A DNA stretch of 64,000 nt from Lytechinus pictus. Taxonomy: Eukaryota > Echinodermata > Echinoidea > Temnopleuroida > Toxopneustidae. Below the pieces are notes generated by a model, which was not told where the DNA came from, made no database searches, and worked only from the letters and a program-made list of their open reading frames with translations. Shown here piece after piece: positions 11,575-23,062 of the stretch (within the stretch, counting starts at the first letter, position 1; each line of letters begins with the position of its first letter). Both the position numbers and the translations under genes were made by a program. The DNA lies in contig NC_087245.1 of assembly GCF_037042905.1 (NCBI RefSeq), forward strand, positions 24,986,501-25,050,500, written 5' to 3'.

Positions 11575-11982
11575 GGGGCGGATCCAGGATATTTCGAAAG
11601 GGGGGCACATTTTTCCAAGGGAAATTTAATTGACAAGAAAAATTAAAAGGTCCTCATTTTCAATGGGGGGGGGGGGCAGTGTTAGAACGACATATTTACA
11701 TTTTTTTTATTATGCCTCTCAAAGGGATGATCCGCCAGCTAGTGATGATAACGTAAGTGACAGATTCAGAATTTTTAGAGACATGCATGTTGGGGGCACA
11801 ATTAATAGCAAATTTGAAAAGAGATGGGGTGCGCACTATTTTTGTAAGGATAAAAGATAAAGATAACAATTTTTTCAGATTTAGCTATATTAGCATTGGG
11901 CAATTTTCAAATCGTAGAAGGGCGCACTTCCCTCTCGCCCCCCCCCCCCCCCCCCCCTCCCCCATGCACCTGGATCCGCCAT
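11575..11982. mobile_element. Short TIR element (GGCGGATCCAGG ends)
   Basis: GGCGGATCCAGG at 11577-11588 is matched by CCTGGATCCGCC at 11969-11980, giving perfect 12-bp inverted ends about 400 bp apart. Poly-G (about 11664-11676) and poly-C (about 11940-11957) runs sit in mirrored positions just inside the ends. No coding capacity; a MITE-like element. 11983-12802 downstream shows no gene or recognisable repeat. Confidence 0.6.
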
Positions 11983-12802
11983 TGCCACTGACACTGTTTC
12001 ATCGTGCTTGCGCCTCGAGTACTTTACCCATTCGTACTTTACCCATTCTCTACCCTCATGTACCACCGTTGAGGTGTGCTTTGCTCAATGGAGTAACGTC
12101 TCTTTACATTCAACGCCCATACTGATTTTCGCTGCTCCATCTGTGACTCGGTGGAGTATGGTCGCGTACACGAGCAAAGCACGTGTACTAGTTACCAGCC
12201 AAATCTGTCTCTTTCGTTATCTTCATCTGAAATTGTAAGAATGTGGAAATGATAACCCTCTAGAAATTGACTTAAATTACTATTTTCTGAATGCAAATTG
12301 TGTGAAATGAGCGATAATTGTGATGTATGAAGATTGAAATTTCCGATTTAAATATCTGAAGGGGGAGATGATGTGTAATAAAATGATAACGAGTCATTTT
12401 GAAAAAAGTCGAAAGAATTTGTGAAATGAACAATCGTGTAGGTAGCGTTCGCTGCGTGTGGACGTGTGTGCGTGTATCATGCTGATGAGAGCTGTCTGGC
12501 TGTGGACAGTGCAGTGTGGTTCACGAATAGTTGCTAAGTTATTGTGCAACTGCAAGTGCAACATGTGGGTTCTTTGGGAAATGGGAATAGACACAAATAA
12601 TAGCATTGGCCCTTGCTGTTGAATGCAAAGTTAAATTGCAATTTATGTCTGAATGTGATGATGAATGATTGTTGGCATGATTACACTGTAATTTACAGAT
12701 TAGGCTGACTGGGGCCTGGGCTGAGCCGAGTCTGAGAGTGAGAATAGTGAGTGATTGAGAAATTTGTGAATTTGACAGTCGATGCAATGCATGCCGTGTT
12801 TT

Positions 12803-12960
12803 AAGGTTTATCGCTTATCAGAACCGCAATGCGTTATGGGATCGAAAAGGGGGCCGTTAGCGCACTGCGGACAGTCAGTGCACAGATATAGCTAGCTAGC
12901 TAACGGCCCCTTTTCGATCCAGGCTATGATGCATTGCGGTTCTGATGAGCGATGAACCTT
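12803..12960. repeat. Long hairpin-forming inverted repeat upstream of RPLP0
   Basis: The left arm (12803-12861) and right arm (12899-12960) are near-perfect inverted copies: AAGGTTTATCGCTTATCAGA opposes TCTGATGAGCGATGAACCTT, and GATCGAAAAGGGGGCCGTTAG opposes its complement. The loop is about 37 bases and contains 'gctagctagc'. It sits about 400 bp upstream of the RPLP0 ATG, so it is either a small foldback insertion or part of the promoter region. 12961-13340 holds no recognised feature. Confidence 0.7.
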
Positions 12961-13367
12961 ATTGCCTTGGCCATGCCCATGCCTTGGGAGATTCATGAAT
13001 GACATTTATTTAGATCTAGACCTATTTGTAATTGCAATTTTTTTTTGTATGTGCATCAGAGAGAAGGGGAATTTAGATTCAAAAGTTAAAATATTAACGT
13101 TAATTAAAGAAGATCAGCTGCAGTACGTAGTCTAGTCTGAAATCCTTTCATGTGAATAACTGTCTTCAGTAGTTTCTAATTTGTTTAATTTTTTTTTAAA
13201 TGGCCAACATTTTTAGGTTCTTTTATTGTGATTTTATTTGTAAAAAAAAATTAAAAAGTTACTAATTTATCTATATCTCATTTTTATTTTTCTCCCCTAT
13301 TTTCCACTGGTTGGTTCCAGTTTGTCTTGTCTTTAAATCAGCTTCGGCGATCCTTGAGTCACACAAG

Positions 13368-16300
13368 ATGGTCAGGGAAGACAAGACCACATGGAAGTCC
13401 AACTACTTCGTCAAACTCATTGTAAGCGTGAGCCTAGTGCTATCCCAATATTACAGCACTTGAAAATACTATCCACATTTGATAATTCAAGCATTTCACA
13501 ATACATGGCCACCAATGTTCGACATTAGCATTGGAGGCCTACTTTTCTTTCCACTTTGGGCCAGTGTTTTCCTAGAAAGCACATGCTGTGAATGACAATG
13601 GAAAATGAAAGAAATCCCAGGTTCAGAAAAGAATAGGGATTGATCAGGCGAACTGGCCCAGTGAGATCCCTGAAAATTGTACTTAATTGAATTTTGTTGT
13701 AATCATTCAGAATAGAAGAGAGATTTGCAATGGCATGAAGTAAGTGTATTGTGCCAACCAATCTCTTGGAAATATGTGTAACTTAACAGCATAAAAGGCA
13801 AAGTGGATGAAATGCTTGAATTGTCATTTGATTAGCTGTTCGAAATATAAAATGAGAAATTTAGAGAAATGTTTATATGATCTGTTGGGAATAAAGTTCA
13901 ATTTATAAGTTTGAATTTCTATGGACCAATTTGAATTTGATATTTGTGGTTTACATATTGTATTTATTTGTGGGGGAGGTCATTGTAGGGTAAAATTGAT
14001 TTTGAACCCTCCATTAATTGCTTGGATCTACCCTTTTGTACATGTATTTGAGAAGATTCTAACAAATTATTATTTTGAAATGAGCCCTTCATTTTTTTGA
14101 AGTTGCAAAATGTCAGACACAATAAAAATTCTGGTGAAAAATACATTTCATGCTCTTTCTCCTTTTCAGGAAAACTTAAATGAGTTTCCCAAGTGCTTCA
14201 TCGTCGGTGTTGACAATGTCGGCTCCAAGCAGATGCAGGCTATCCGTTCCTCTCTACGAGGACATGGTGTTGTCCTCATGGGCAAGAACACCATGATCCG
14301 CAAGGCCATCAGAGGACACTTGGAGAAAGATCCTGGCCTAGAGAAGTAGGTTCATACAGGTTTAGTTCCTTAAAAAAAACAGCAAAAGAAAAACAAGCAA
14401 CTTAAAAGAAAAAAATGCAGGAAAACTTGATAATTTTTTACTATTGTAAAAACCTTTTTTAAGATTAGTTTTACAGTGACTGATTAGAAAACCTGAAAAA
14501 AAGTTAATATTCATTAGACATTTTCTTACTGGGTTTGCTGAGATTACAATTGAAATCATGTTATAATGAGGGATGAAAATGAAAAAGTTAATGAAGAAGA
14601 TTGACCAGGAAATCCCATGTTCTATAGGGTTTACTAGGCCAGTTAATGAGGTTACATCAATGCTTTTTAACAGGTTTTAAGTTGTGGTGGTTTTTGGCAA
14701 GTGGGAGGAAAGATACTGTCTTTGTAGTAGACACTTCAAACAAATGCTTACCAGAAAGGGGATTAACACAATGTGTTGTGCAGGGAGTGTTGGAAGAGCT
14801 GGTTATATAAAATGAAGTGGCTACCAAGCTTTCCTTCCCTTGGTACAGTTAATGGTTATCCATATATGTCTTTTGTTAGTCAATATGTTTTAAGCATCTT
14901 TCTCCCCGTGCTTCTTTTTTTTTTCTGCAGACTCCTTCCTCACATGAAGGGCAATGTTGGTTTTGTGTTCACCAAGGGAGATTTGTTGGAAGTTCGAGAG
15001 TTGATCCTTGCCAACAAGGTAAACACACCCTACAAAAATATGTTCAGGGAGGGGATGGGGGATGTGCTTGAGTAATTATTTTAGGGTCAACTTGATGAAT
15101 TGGTAATATTTGGCTTTTGGGGAGTGTGTTTTGGTTATTATTGGGGTTGGTGCCATGTTTTATGATCATGATGACATAAGGGCACGTTGCCAGTGCGATG
15201 CATAAAGTGCCATCAGAGCCAGAAATGGCTGAACCCACTGAAGGCCCGCATCCCACGTTGACCAAAAAAACAAGCCCTTATTAACACGTCTGAATCATAA
15301 AAGAATGATGCCACTTACCTCTATAGTAGACCTTCCTAGGCCAAGGCCTATATTTCAAATTTGTTGACATTTGGGATAATTTTATGAAAATTTGCTTTTC
15401 ATTGATGCCAATCAGTTGGTATATTGCTACGTGTGATTATTAAATAATGTTATAACACCTTTAATAAGCACAAAGTTTCAAAGCACAGCCCATCTTTAAA
15501 ATGCTCCATGGTTGTTGCTAGAAAAGATGTTGTTTGAGCTATATATATATGAATAGTATACTTTGATCTATCAGATTTGATTTAACTTAGATGAGCTGCA
15601 AATATGATATTGAGTATGGATTGAATTCAAAGTGAATCCAAAATGTAAAAACCTGCCAAATGGGAAGTATGGCCATGAATTTTGAGCTTGCCTATTTTGT
15701 GTTACATCACCCAAATCTAATGAAAGCACATTGTTATCAAGCAAGATTTTTTTCTCTCCTGTCACTATATAAAAACAAATCGCCTCCTGCCCCCTTTGCA
15801 TTAATCTTATAAGAACAGTTGCAGCTGCATTGTCAGGAGGAACATTGTACTGGTAAGCTAAACATTTAAATGGCTATTGTGATTTTTCTTTTTTTTACAA
15901 ATAGCTTCCTATAAATGTATGTTTACACTTGTCCACAATGTTGTCTTGAACAGGTTGCTGCCCCAGCCAAGGCCGGTGCTCTTGCACCCATCGATGTGTT
16001 CATTGATGGCCACAACACTGGTTTGGGACCCGAGAAGACCTCCTTCTTCCAGGCTCTCTCCATCGCCACCAAGATCGCCAGGGGAACCATTGAAATCTTG
16101 GTAAGAATCTGGTCTCTTCATGTTGATTATCGAGAAGGAGAAAAGGATATTAATAGGATCAAGGCATAAATTTGAAGAGATGGGGGGGGGGTCCAAAGTA
16201 GGCAATCTCCATCAAAGAGTCGAGTATTTACTTGAGGTAACTGGTAATGATGATCTGAGGGCATGTTGCCAGTGCGATGCATAAAGTGCCATCAGAGCCA

Positions 16301-18898
16301 GAAATGGCTGAACCCACTGAAGGCCAGCATCCCACGTTGACCAAAAACCAGCCCCTGATAATGTGTCTGAGCCAGTTTCCTTTGTTGACAAGAGCCTTTC
16401 TGAAATGGAGCAGCCAAGTTCATTGTAGAATTTCTTTGTCATTGTAGTACATAGTTTGCTATTTCAGAGGAATGTTAGTGTGGTCTTTATACACGATTAC
16501 CAACAGATTTTAAACAAGTTCTCTTTTTCCCTTCCAATGGAATGGACTCGGATGCCCTTGTCTGTGCTCCTGCGACATTTGCTCCAATCGTAATTTATCA
16601 GAGGGCACAGGGTTCGAGTTCGGATTGTAATAGTTTTTGGTTTAGAATAATGTACAGATAAATAATAGGTTTATGTAGTCATGGAGGTTCGGTTTTATGT
16701 TTGGCATATCATGCAAACTTCCCAGCAATTGTTGCTGAAACAATGACATGGAACCGTGTTACTTGATGAGTGTAATCAATTGTTCAGTTCTTTAGTTCTG
16801 GGCCCGTCAAAGAGTTACTATCGATCCAATCAATCGTAACTCTATGGAAATCCATCAGTGTCATAATTTCTTCTACAGGAAATTTGTAAAGAAATGTCCT
16901 TTGTAAACAAAGGAGAACACACCAAATTGTCAAGAAATAAATGAATTTATAGATATACATTCATATCTAGAAAAAATTTTGAACAAACATGGCATTTTAT
17001 ATGTTGACGTTGCTGGCCGTCCATAGTTGCAATTGATCGGATCAATCTCAACTCTTTGTAAGATGGGGCCCAGAAATATAGTGTTATTCACTTTGTTATT
17101 GAATATGTATTTTGTCCTACAGAACAAGGTACATCTGATCAAGAAGGATGAGAAGGTAGGAGCTTCTGAGGCTACCCTGCTTCAGATGTTGAAGATCTTC
17201 CCATTTTCATATGGTCTCCAGATTCGCCAAGGTGAGTCTTCAGGGATTCCCTACTACTACTCAAATAACATGCTTGTTATTCAATGCCTGAAACAAGTTG
17301 AAGTTCTTCTGAATTCATTTAGTGCTTTATTCGCATCTAATAGAATGAAATCAATATTCTATGGATTTCTATTCAGATCGTTATTTGTTTTTTGTTATAA
17401 ACTAGCTTTTAGAGGATATTATAGTGAAATCTGTTTGTAGCTTTGTTAATTGCCTCTTATTTGCAATGTAGGTATAGCTTTATTGTACTGACTTGTTTGT
17501 GTTCTAGTTCTTATTTAAATTGTTATTCGTTCAATATGCAGAGTATTCCACTTTTCATCATTATTTGGGCTGAAACTAAATAAATTGTTAAAAAACAATA
17601 TTTTTTTCTAGTGAAAATATAAATTTTGTAGCATGTTTTAGATCTAAGATTCCACCTATTTTAGGAAAGCTTCAAATAAATCCAACTAGATGACACTAAC
17701 AAATAAATATGCCCCTTTGCATATACCAGAAACACAACTTGAAGCTCATTAAGTCTTCAGAACAAGACTTTGTCATGCATATCACTTAAATGAAAGAAGC
17801 TTCTTTTTTTAGAACTTGCCTACTGACTGGGCTCGTTATTATCACTGTGTTGTTTTTTGTTTGATTTCTACATCCTGCAGTGTACCAGGATGGCTCTGTA
17901 TTCCAGCCCAGTATCTTGGATATTACTGATGCTGACATTCATGCGAAGTTCATTGCCGGCGTCGCCAACGTGGCCGCACTCTGCCTGCAGATTGGCTATC
18001 CGACCCTTGCCAGCGTACCTCACTCCGTCGTCAACGGCTTCAAGAACGTCCTGGCTATTGCTGTGGCAACAGAGATCACATTCCCCCAGGCAGAGCAAGT
18101 AAGCACCTGGCCTCGTAGCTTTCCTTGGACCATTGTAGAAACACAAGTCTCTGATTGAAAATCAAGTTGCTTTGGGGGTTTAGCAATGGTCTTACGATCC
18201 AATTCAAACTGCTCGATCTACTGTAATCTAAAGCTGTTGTCATGTTATGAAATCAAACTATGTTTTCCTTTCATATTGTGCCTTTGGAGAAGCTTGGGGA
18301 ATCCAGTTGTAATTTACTAATTTGGTTGGATGGTGTATTGATGACTAGAACTATTGACCTCAGACCAGGAGAAAAGTCGTCAGGTTATTTATGAGATGCT
18401 TCCTCTTTTTAGCTTGGGAGTACATGTATTGTACATGTCATATATGCATTTTCCCCTCTAAACAGGGTCCATTTCATAGTGACTTAAAATTCTTCAAAAT
18501 TTATTATAGTAGCTTCCATTGAAATTTTGATTGTGATAGGCTGCAGAGCCCTTTTACCAAGGTAGTTGCCATAATGCCAAAGTTGCAACTGTTGTTGTAT
18601 CTCTTTTTAAAATAGGCCCTAGGATTTGGATTGAGATGGAAAGGGCATTTTGCCCATGTTGTGTTGGTATGAGATCTTGTGAGGCCATCTTCCCAAGAGT
18701 AGATAACCATCCATCTTGAATGTGTCTTTTTTTTTCACTCAATAGGCAAAGGCCTTCCTGGCTGATCCATCAGCGTTCTTGGCAGCAACTGCGGCGGCTG
18801 CTCCAGCGGCTGCTGAGGAAACAAAGGAAGAAGAACCCAAGAAGGAGGAATCCGAGGAGGAATCCGACGACGACATGGGATTCGGACTCTTTGACTAG
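13368..18898 (+). CDS. RPLP0: 60S acidic ribosomal protein P0 (uL10), complete, 7 coding exons
   Basis: Ribosomal stalk base protein. It binds 28S rRNA and anchors P1/P2 dimers to recruit translational GTPases. Exons: 13368-13421, 14170-14345, 14931-15018, 15954-16100, 17123-17231, 17881-18098, 18746-18898. All introns are GT-AG, phases close, and the 945-nt reading frame encodes 314 aa (human 317). The protein starts [18 protein letters not shown] and contains [42 protein letters not shown] and [13 protein letters not shown]. It ends with the Ala-rich hinge, an acidic stretch and the invariant stalk tail [10 protein letters not shown]. An acceptor-like AG at 13340-13341 suggests a 5' UTR exon further upstream, as in vertebrate RPLP0; the start codon here is the family start. 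Introns 3 and 4 carry a duplicated structured RNA candidate, and intron 4 also carries a MITE. Confidence 0.97.
15158..15302 (+). ncRNA. Candidate box C/D-type snoRNA, copy 1, in RPLP0 intron 3
   Basis: The sequence shows a 9-bp perfect terminal stem, TTTTATGAT (15158-15166) with ATCATAAAA (15294-15302). It encloses a C box ATGATGA (15168-15174) and a D box CTGA (15290-15293). Internally, GGCAC pairs with GTGCC, and AGCCA-GAAA-TGGCT forms a GNRA-type hairpin followed by a CTGA that could be D'. About 85 internal nucleotides are nearly identical to the copy in the next intron. Box C/D snoRNAs commonly reside in ribosomal-protein introns. At 145 nt it is longer than most C/D snoRNAs. I do not recognise the family or its target. 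Confidence 0.6.
16236..16380 (+). ncRNA. Candidate box C/D-type snoRNA, copy 2, in RPLP0 intron 4
   Basis: Same architecture and same 145-nt length as the intron 3 copy. The terminal stem is GGTAACTGG (16236-16244) with CCAGTTTCC (16372-16380), 8 of 9 paired, although these bases differ wholly from copy 1. C box ATGATGA is at 16247-16253 and D box CTGA at 16367-16370. The internal block of about 85 nt is almost identical. The GGCAC/GTGCC helix of copy 1 becomes GGCAT/GTGCC, still pairing as U-G. Stem sequence replacement with pairing kept argues for a functional RNA and not a passive repeat. Confidence 0.6.
16798..17073. mobile_element. GGGCCC-end MITE, copy 1, in RPLP0 intron 4
   Basis: A 276-bp element with inverted ends CTGGGCCC... 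and ...GGGGCCCAG, followed inward by 'aaagagttac' and 'gatccaatcaat' and their complements. The interior includes 'aaacaaaggagaacacacca'. It matches 26034-26311 over its full length. No ORF. It ends only about 50 bp before RPLP0 exon 5, near the branch-point region. Confidence 0.8.
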
Positions 18899-19248
18899 CC
18901 AACTTGCTCTCATCGACTCACTAGCTTGCAGTAAAATGGGACAAGAACAACCTCAACCTTCTGATGAGTTTGATAAATTGGTGCACTCCTTGTGAATGCT
19001 AGTGGACTATTGGTCTGCTCTGCCATTCACCATTATTTCATAAACACTTTCAAGAAAATGATATCTTCTGCAAGTTAATGATGGCAGTCCATCTTCTGCA
19101 CATGAACTCTTGTTTTGGTAAAGACAGAGCTTATAAGCTTAACTCCAAAGTTGTTAATTTCTCAGTATTTTCATAGTCCCTTTTTACTGCATGTTTGTGA
19201 TTGCAAGCATATGGGATGAACATTTTAGTTTCAATGTGTGATGAGATG

Positions 19249-19254
19249 AATAAA
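19249..19254 (+). terminator. RPLP0 polyadenylation signal
   Basis: AATAAA about 350 nt after the RPLP0 stop codon (18896-18898), followed by AT-rich sequence with TGTGTG about 40 nt downstream. This gives a 3' UTR of roughly 18899-19280. Confidence 0.7.
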
Positions 19255-19399
19255 TTATACCAACTACAATTCATTCAATGAAATACGTTATTTGTGTGTA
19301 CATTGCTAGGGATCACATGATATAGACGACAGCAAATAGTGTTTTACAAATCACTTCTCAAACAAACTCAAAGGTCGACCCAAGTGCCATATGGGGAAA

Positions 19400-19500
19400 G
19401 AGGGCTAAAGCAAGTTCAGTATTGTGTGACTGATCTCTGTTGTGTGAGGAGTGTGGAAATTGGATTCACTGGAGATGCACAAAGGTGAAGTTCAAGTGAC
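19400..19500 (+). pseudogene. Possible zinc-finger remnant of a retroelement ORF1
   Basis: One frame reads CD, stop, SLLCEECGNWIHWRCTKV, a Cys/His spacing like the PHD-type fingers found in some CR1-class LINE ORF1 proteins. It is interrupted by stops and has no extended ORF. Weak evidence. The rest of 19281-20062 shows nothing else recognisable. Confidence 0.25.
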
Positions 19501-20062
19501 CCAAAGTTTTGCAAGAGATTTTGTGGGGAAGATGCCAGAGAAGAGATCGAGAAGCCTGAAGTTTAGGCGGATTTACAGCTGTACCTTTACTGTTGCAATT
19601 AAATGCATCTGATGCTGGGAGACTACAGTGAGTGCGAGGCAACCACCCCCTATACACTCCCATCTTGCTTTAATTGTCATTTTCTTTTTATCAACTCCAA
19701 TGTGGTGCAGGTTTTTCGTACAAGAAATTGCCGTCAGACGATTGTCAACAAAAAGGGGGGGGGAAGGCTTTTAAAGCAAGGCTAGTGTTTGGGCGGTGGC
19801 TGCTTGTAGTCTCGCTGCATCTGACGTTGTGCGTAACAGCAGCATGCAGACTTGTATTAGCAAAGAAATAGTTGCAGCCCCCGTCTCGATTATAGACAAA
19901 GGTTGTGGGTGGTGGTGGTTGATGCAAGTCTGCTGTGACAGGTAGAGCGAGATTAAGATGGGCGAGAATGGAGAGTTGTTGCATGGGATAAGATTTTCTT
20001 TGAAGGGGAAGAGAATAGTGTATAAGAGTTGTGCAAGATTAACGATGCTGGGTATGAGTGAG

Positions 20063-20478
20063 ACAATGGCCCGAATTCCTAAAGATGGTTTTGAAAACCA
20101 TTGGCTGAACCCATGGTTTATGCAGATTTCCTGTATAAATTATGTTTATTTATTGCGTATATTAGCAAAATGTCCAAGGCTGATGCGCGCTCGTCACAAT
20201 GCGCCAAATTTACGACCGTTGCCATGCTTATGTATGCTATTTTATTCAGGAGTTCACAGTTCTGAAGAGTAGACTCAAAGCAGTGGACTCGCGAATAAAA
20301 CAACATACCATGGCAACAGCCATCAATTTACCGCCCTGTGATAAAAGCTTGCATCAGCATTGGACATTTTTCTAATATAGACTACGCGGTAAATAAACAT
20401 AATTTATACATATATATGCGTAAACCATGGGTTCAATCGATGGTTTTCAAAACCGCCCTTGGAAATTTGGGCCATTGT
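20063..20478. mobile_element. Foldback/TIR element (~416 bp)
   Basis: The left arm begins ACAATGGCCCGAATTCC and includes ATGGTTTTGAAAACCAT and GAACCCATGGTTTA. The right arm mirrors these (TAAACCATGGGTTC, ATGGTTTTCAAAACC, GGGCCATTGT). Arms are about 60 bp, with a ~290-bp AT-rich interior without ORFs. Non-autonomous DNA element of unknown family. Confidence 0.65.
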
Positions 20479-20702
20479 GTTTGATTGAAAATGATTGTGA
20501 GGACAGAGAGCGATGTTCTAAGTCTAGGCGATGAATAAGAAGGCAGAGCACTTAATGTACATGTTGGGGTTTGGAAGGAGAGGTGGACCAGTTTGGTGAA
20601 AGCAAATTTGATCACAATATTTTGCAAATTAATATTTTTCAATACATCCTTGAGTGAACAGATAAGCCATCCTTGTAGTTGGGGGTTGGATTTCTTGGAA
20701 TG

Positions 20703-20721
20703 ACCCCCCCCCCCCCCCCCC

Positions 20722-20755
<34 letters not shown>

Positions 20756-20830
20756 AATATATAAATAAAATAAAATAACTAAATAAAATAAAGCATAAAT
20801 AAAAAAACAAAAAAAAAAAATGAATAAATA
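20703..20830. repeat. Poly-C/poly-A and A-rich low-complexity tract
   Basis: A poly-C run of about 20 joined to a poly-A run of about 30, then (AAAT)n-like sequence. The antisense frame through it is only phenylalanine, leucine and glycine runs. 20831-22141 is AT-rich and shows no gene. TTTATT at 21225-21230 (AATAAA on the minus strand) could mark a distal CAND1 3' end. Confidence 0.8.
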
Positions 20831-22141
20831 AATGAAAGATTGAGTGAGTGAATTGAATCAATCAAATAGAATAAAATCGAATAAAAATATAATTATAAAT
20901 ATACATGTAATTAATATTTCATAATGAACAAATGGAAAAAATGATCTATAATTGGACTCTAACCTTAATAGTCCCAGGGGGCAATATGCCCCCCTGTCAT
21001 TTTTTGGCAGGTTTTTTTTAATTATCAATTTATCATCATAGTACATTTACTTTTTACGAAGAGTTGGGGGTGTACTGTGTTGTGCTATAAGTGAGTGTAC
21101 AGGGTTCCAAACAAAATGACTACAAAGGTTCACACATTCACTCTTGACAATTATTTTGTTCTGACAAATCATTAAAAGATACAATCATGACAAGAAAGCA
21201 TGGAAATCTGTAATGGCAACCAAATTTATTAACATATCCATTTTAAAGTGATCCACAAAATCACTTCATCAAGCAACAAACTGCTGTATCCTCATCACAT
21301 TCCAATTCGACATGTTACGTAGTAAAGAAATATATGCACCAAAATTCAGTTTAAAAAAAAGATAATCATACTTAAATCTAGTAAATTGTATATGCCGGTG
21401 CATTAATAATGAATTTATCGAAGGTGGTATTAAAAGACTGACCAGTGACTATCAGATGTAAAACATAGTTGGTAAGTCTCATTGGAAATTCAATAAATAC
21501 CAGAGGTAGTCTGGCACAGCTTAAAAGAGGATAAATTTTCATCAAAATAACAGGAGATTATGTTTTTAATGCAGTGCCAATTCTCCATTACCATACCTAC
21601 AAATTCTATCATCAATCTGGGGATCAGCATTTGTTAATAACGATAACATTCATTATTAAAACGCTTTCATCATTAATTGTGAAAATGATCTCAAAATTAG
21701 TTTGAACAGAATCCAATGAAATTACCACCTAAGTGTTTGTATGTATAAATAATAAATAGTTGCCAAATGGCTCTGGAAGAAAATGCGTTAATTGCTGAGA
21801 AATGAGCAAAATAAGCACGGAATTCCATTGAATGTTGGGTATTTTTCAAAGCAATATTAATGCAATGTCCCACACACGCTTTTCTGTGTAAGGGATCATC
21901 AGAATTATCGATTTTGAGCTAAGATTTCATGATTTTACAAAGGTAAGTTTACAGTAATGTACCAGATCTAGATGTATGATAATATTTTGAAAATTAACCT
22001 TGATTTCAAAGACTTTTTCATGAAAAAAATGTTTGCTGCAACTACTGTCTTTTGCCTTTAAGTGTACTAAAGCTTATAAACTTATAAATAAGATACAGTT
22101 AGATTTGCTTAGGTGGAACAGTAGGCCAAGTGTAAGTCCAG

Positions 22142-22277
22142 GGGAGCGTTTCATGAAAGGACTTGTCCCATTTTATCCGACAGTTACTATAGTAACAGTG
22201 CCTCTCAGCCAATCAGAATCAAGGAAAGATGTCAGATCTGACAACTTGTCGGACAAAAATGTTGATGAAACGGTCCC
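22142..22277. mobile_element. GTTTCAT-end MITE, copy 1
   Basis: Begins GGGAGCGTTTCATGAAAGGA and ends GATGAAACGGTCCC. The interior includes CAGTTACTATAGTAACAG and CCAATCAGAATCAAGGA. The element at 39905-40050 is the same family in reverse orientation. No ORF. 22278-23062 shows no other feature. Confidence 0.65.
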
Positions 22278-23062
22278 CCGAACATTGAAAGTCATGCATT
22301 ATACATGTCAAACTTGACCTAAATATCAAATAGATCTCCATGGATCCTAACATTCAACGTAGACAGACTAGCCTGCATAAGATATAAAGTGGACATTTTA
22401 AAAATAAGGAAACCCAGATTTGATAAAAAGTAACCATAAGCCCCCAGTATTGGCATTCAAAAGACATGATGAAATGATAAGGATTTTCAATTGAGCTGAA
22501 ATGTTCATTTAAAAAAAAGGTTGTGCACACCCCCCCTCCCATCCATCTCACACACATGTTCTCGAGTCTTGTCATCAATGTTCATTATGTGTCTTCAGCA
22601 TTACAGCAAACCAACTGCAATTTTACATATTTTCAAAACAATGATAGTTCATAATTCATGGGCCTAGCCTAGAAGCAAAGTGTTGGCTCTACGGTAGTAG
22701 ACAGGAATAACCGTTTCTGGGGATTTATTTAACAACATCTGACATATATATATATATGTATCGACGAGCGTAGCCAACAAAGTTCAGCGGAACAACCGAT
22801 GTACAGAGACTGAAGCTTTTGGTCTATGGCTTTAGGTGCATTTCCCTCAGTCAAATTTCAATACGGCAGAAATCTGTTTGACTTTGGCAAACTTCGACGT
22901 AAAAGATGTAAATAATACATGTCTGCATATTCTGGTGTGAAAAAACAAGTGGAGTGTATCTGGCACTCTCGCCTGAATTATGTGATTCAATGTAGCAGTA
23001 GTGCCGACTTTGAAAACTACTATAAAAATAATTATTCACAAAAAACATGTAATATCACACTA

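Noticed and set aside
18329..18420. Possible third C/D snoRNA in RPLP0 intron 6 (TTGATGA near 18337)
   Set aside because: No CTGA box with a pairing terminal stem follows at a suitable distance.
20433..20861. 142-aa minus-strand frame
   Set aside because: Its core is poly-Phe and poly-Gly from adjoining poly-A and poly-C runs, with no protein-like domain.
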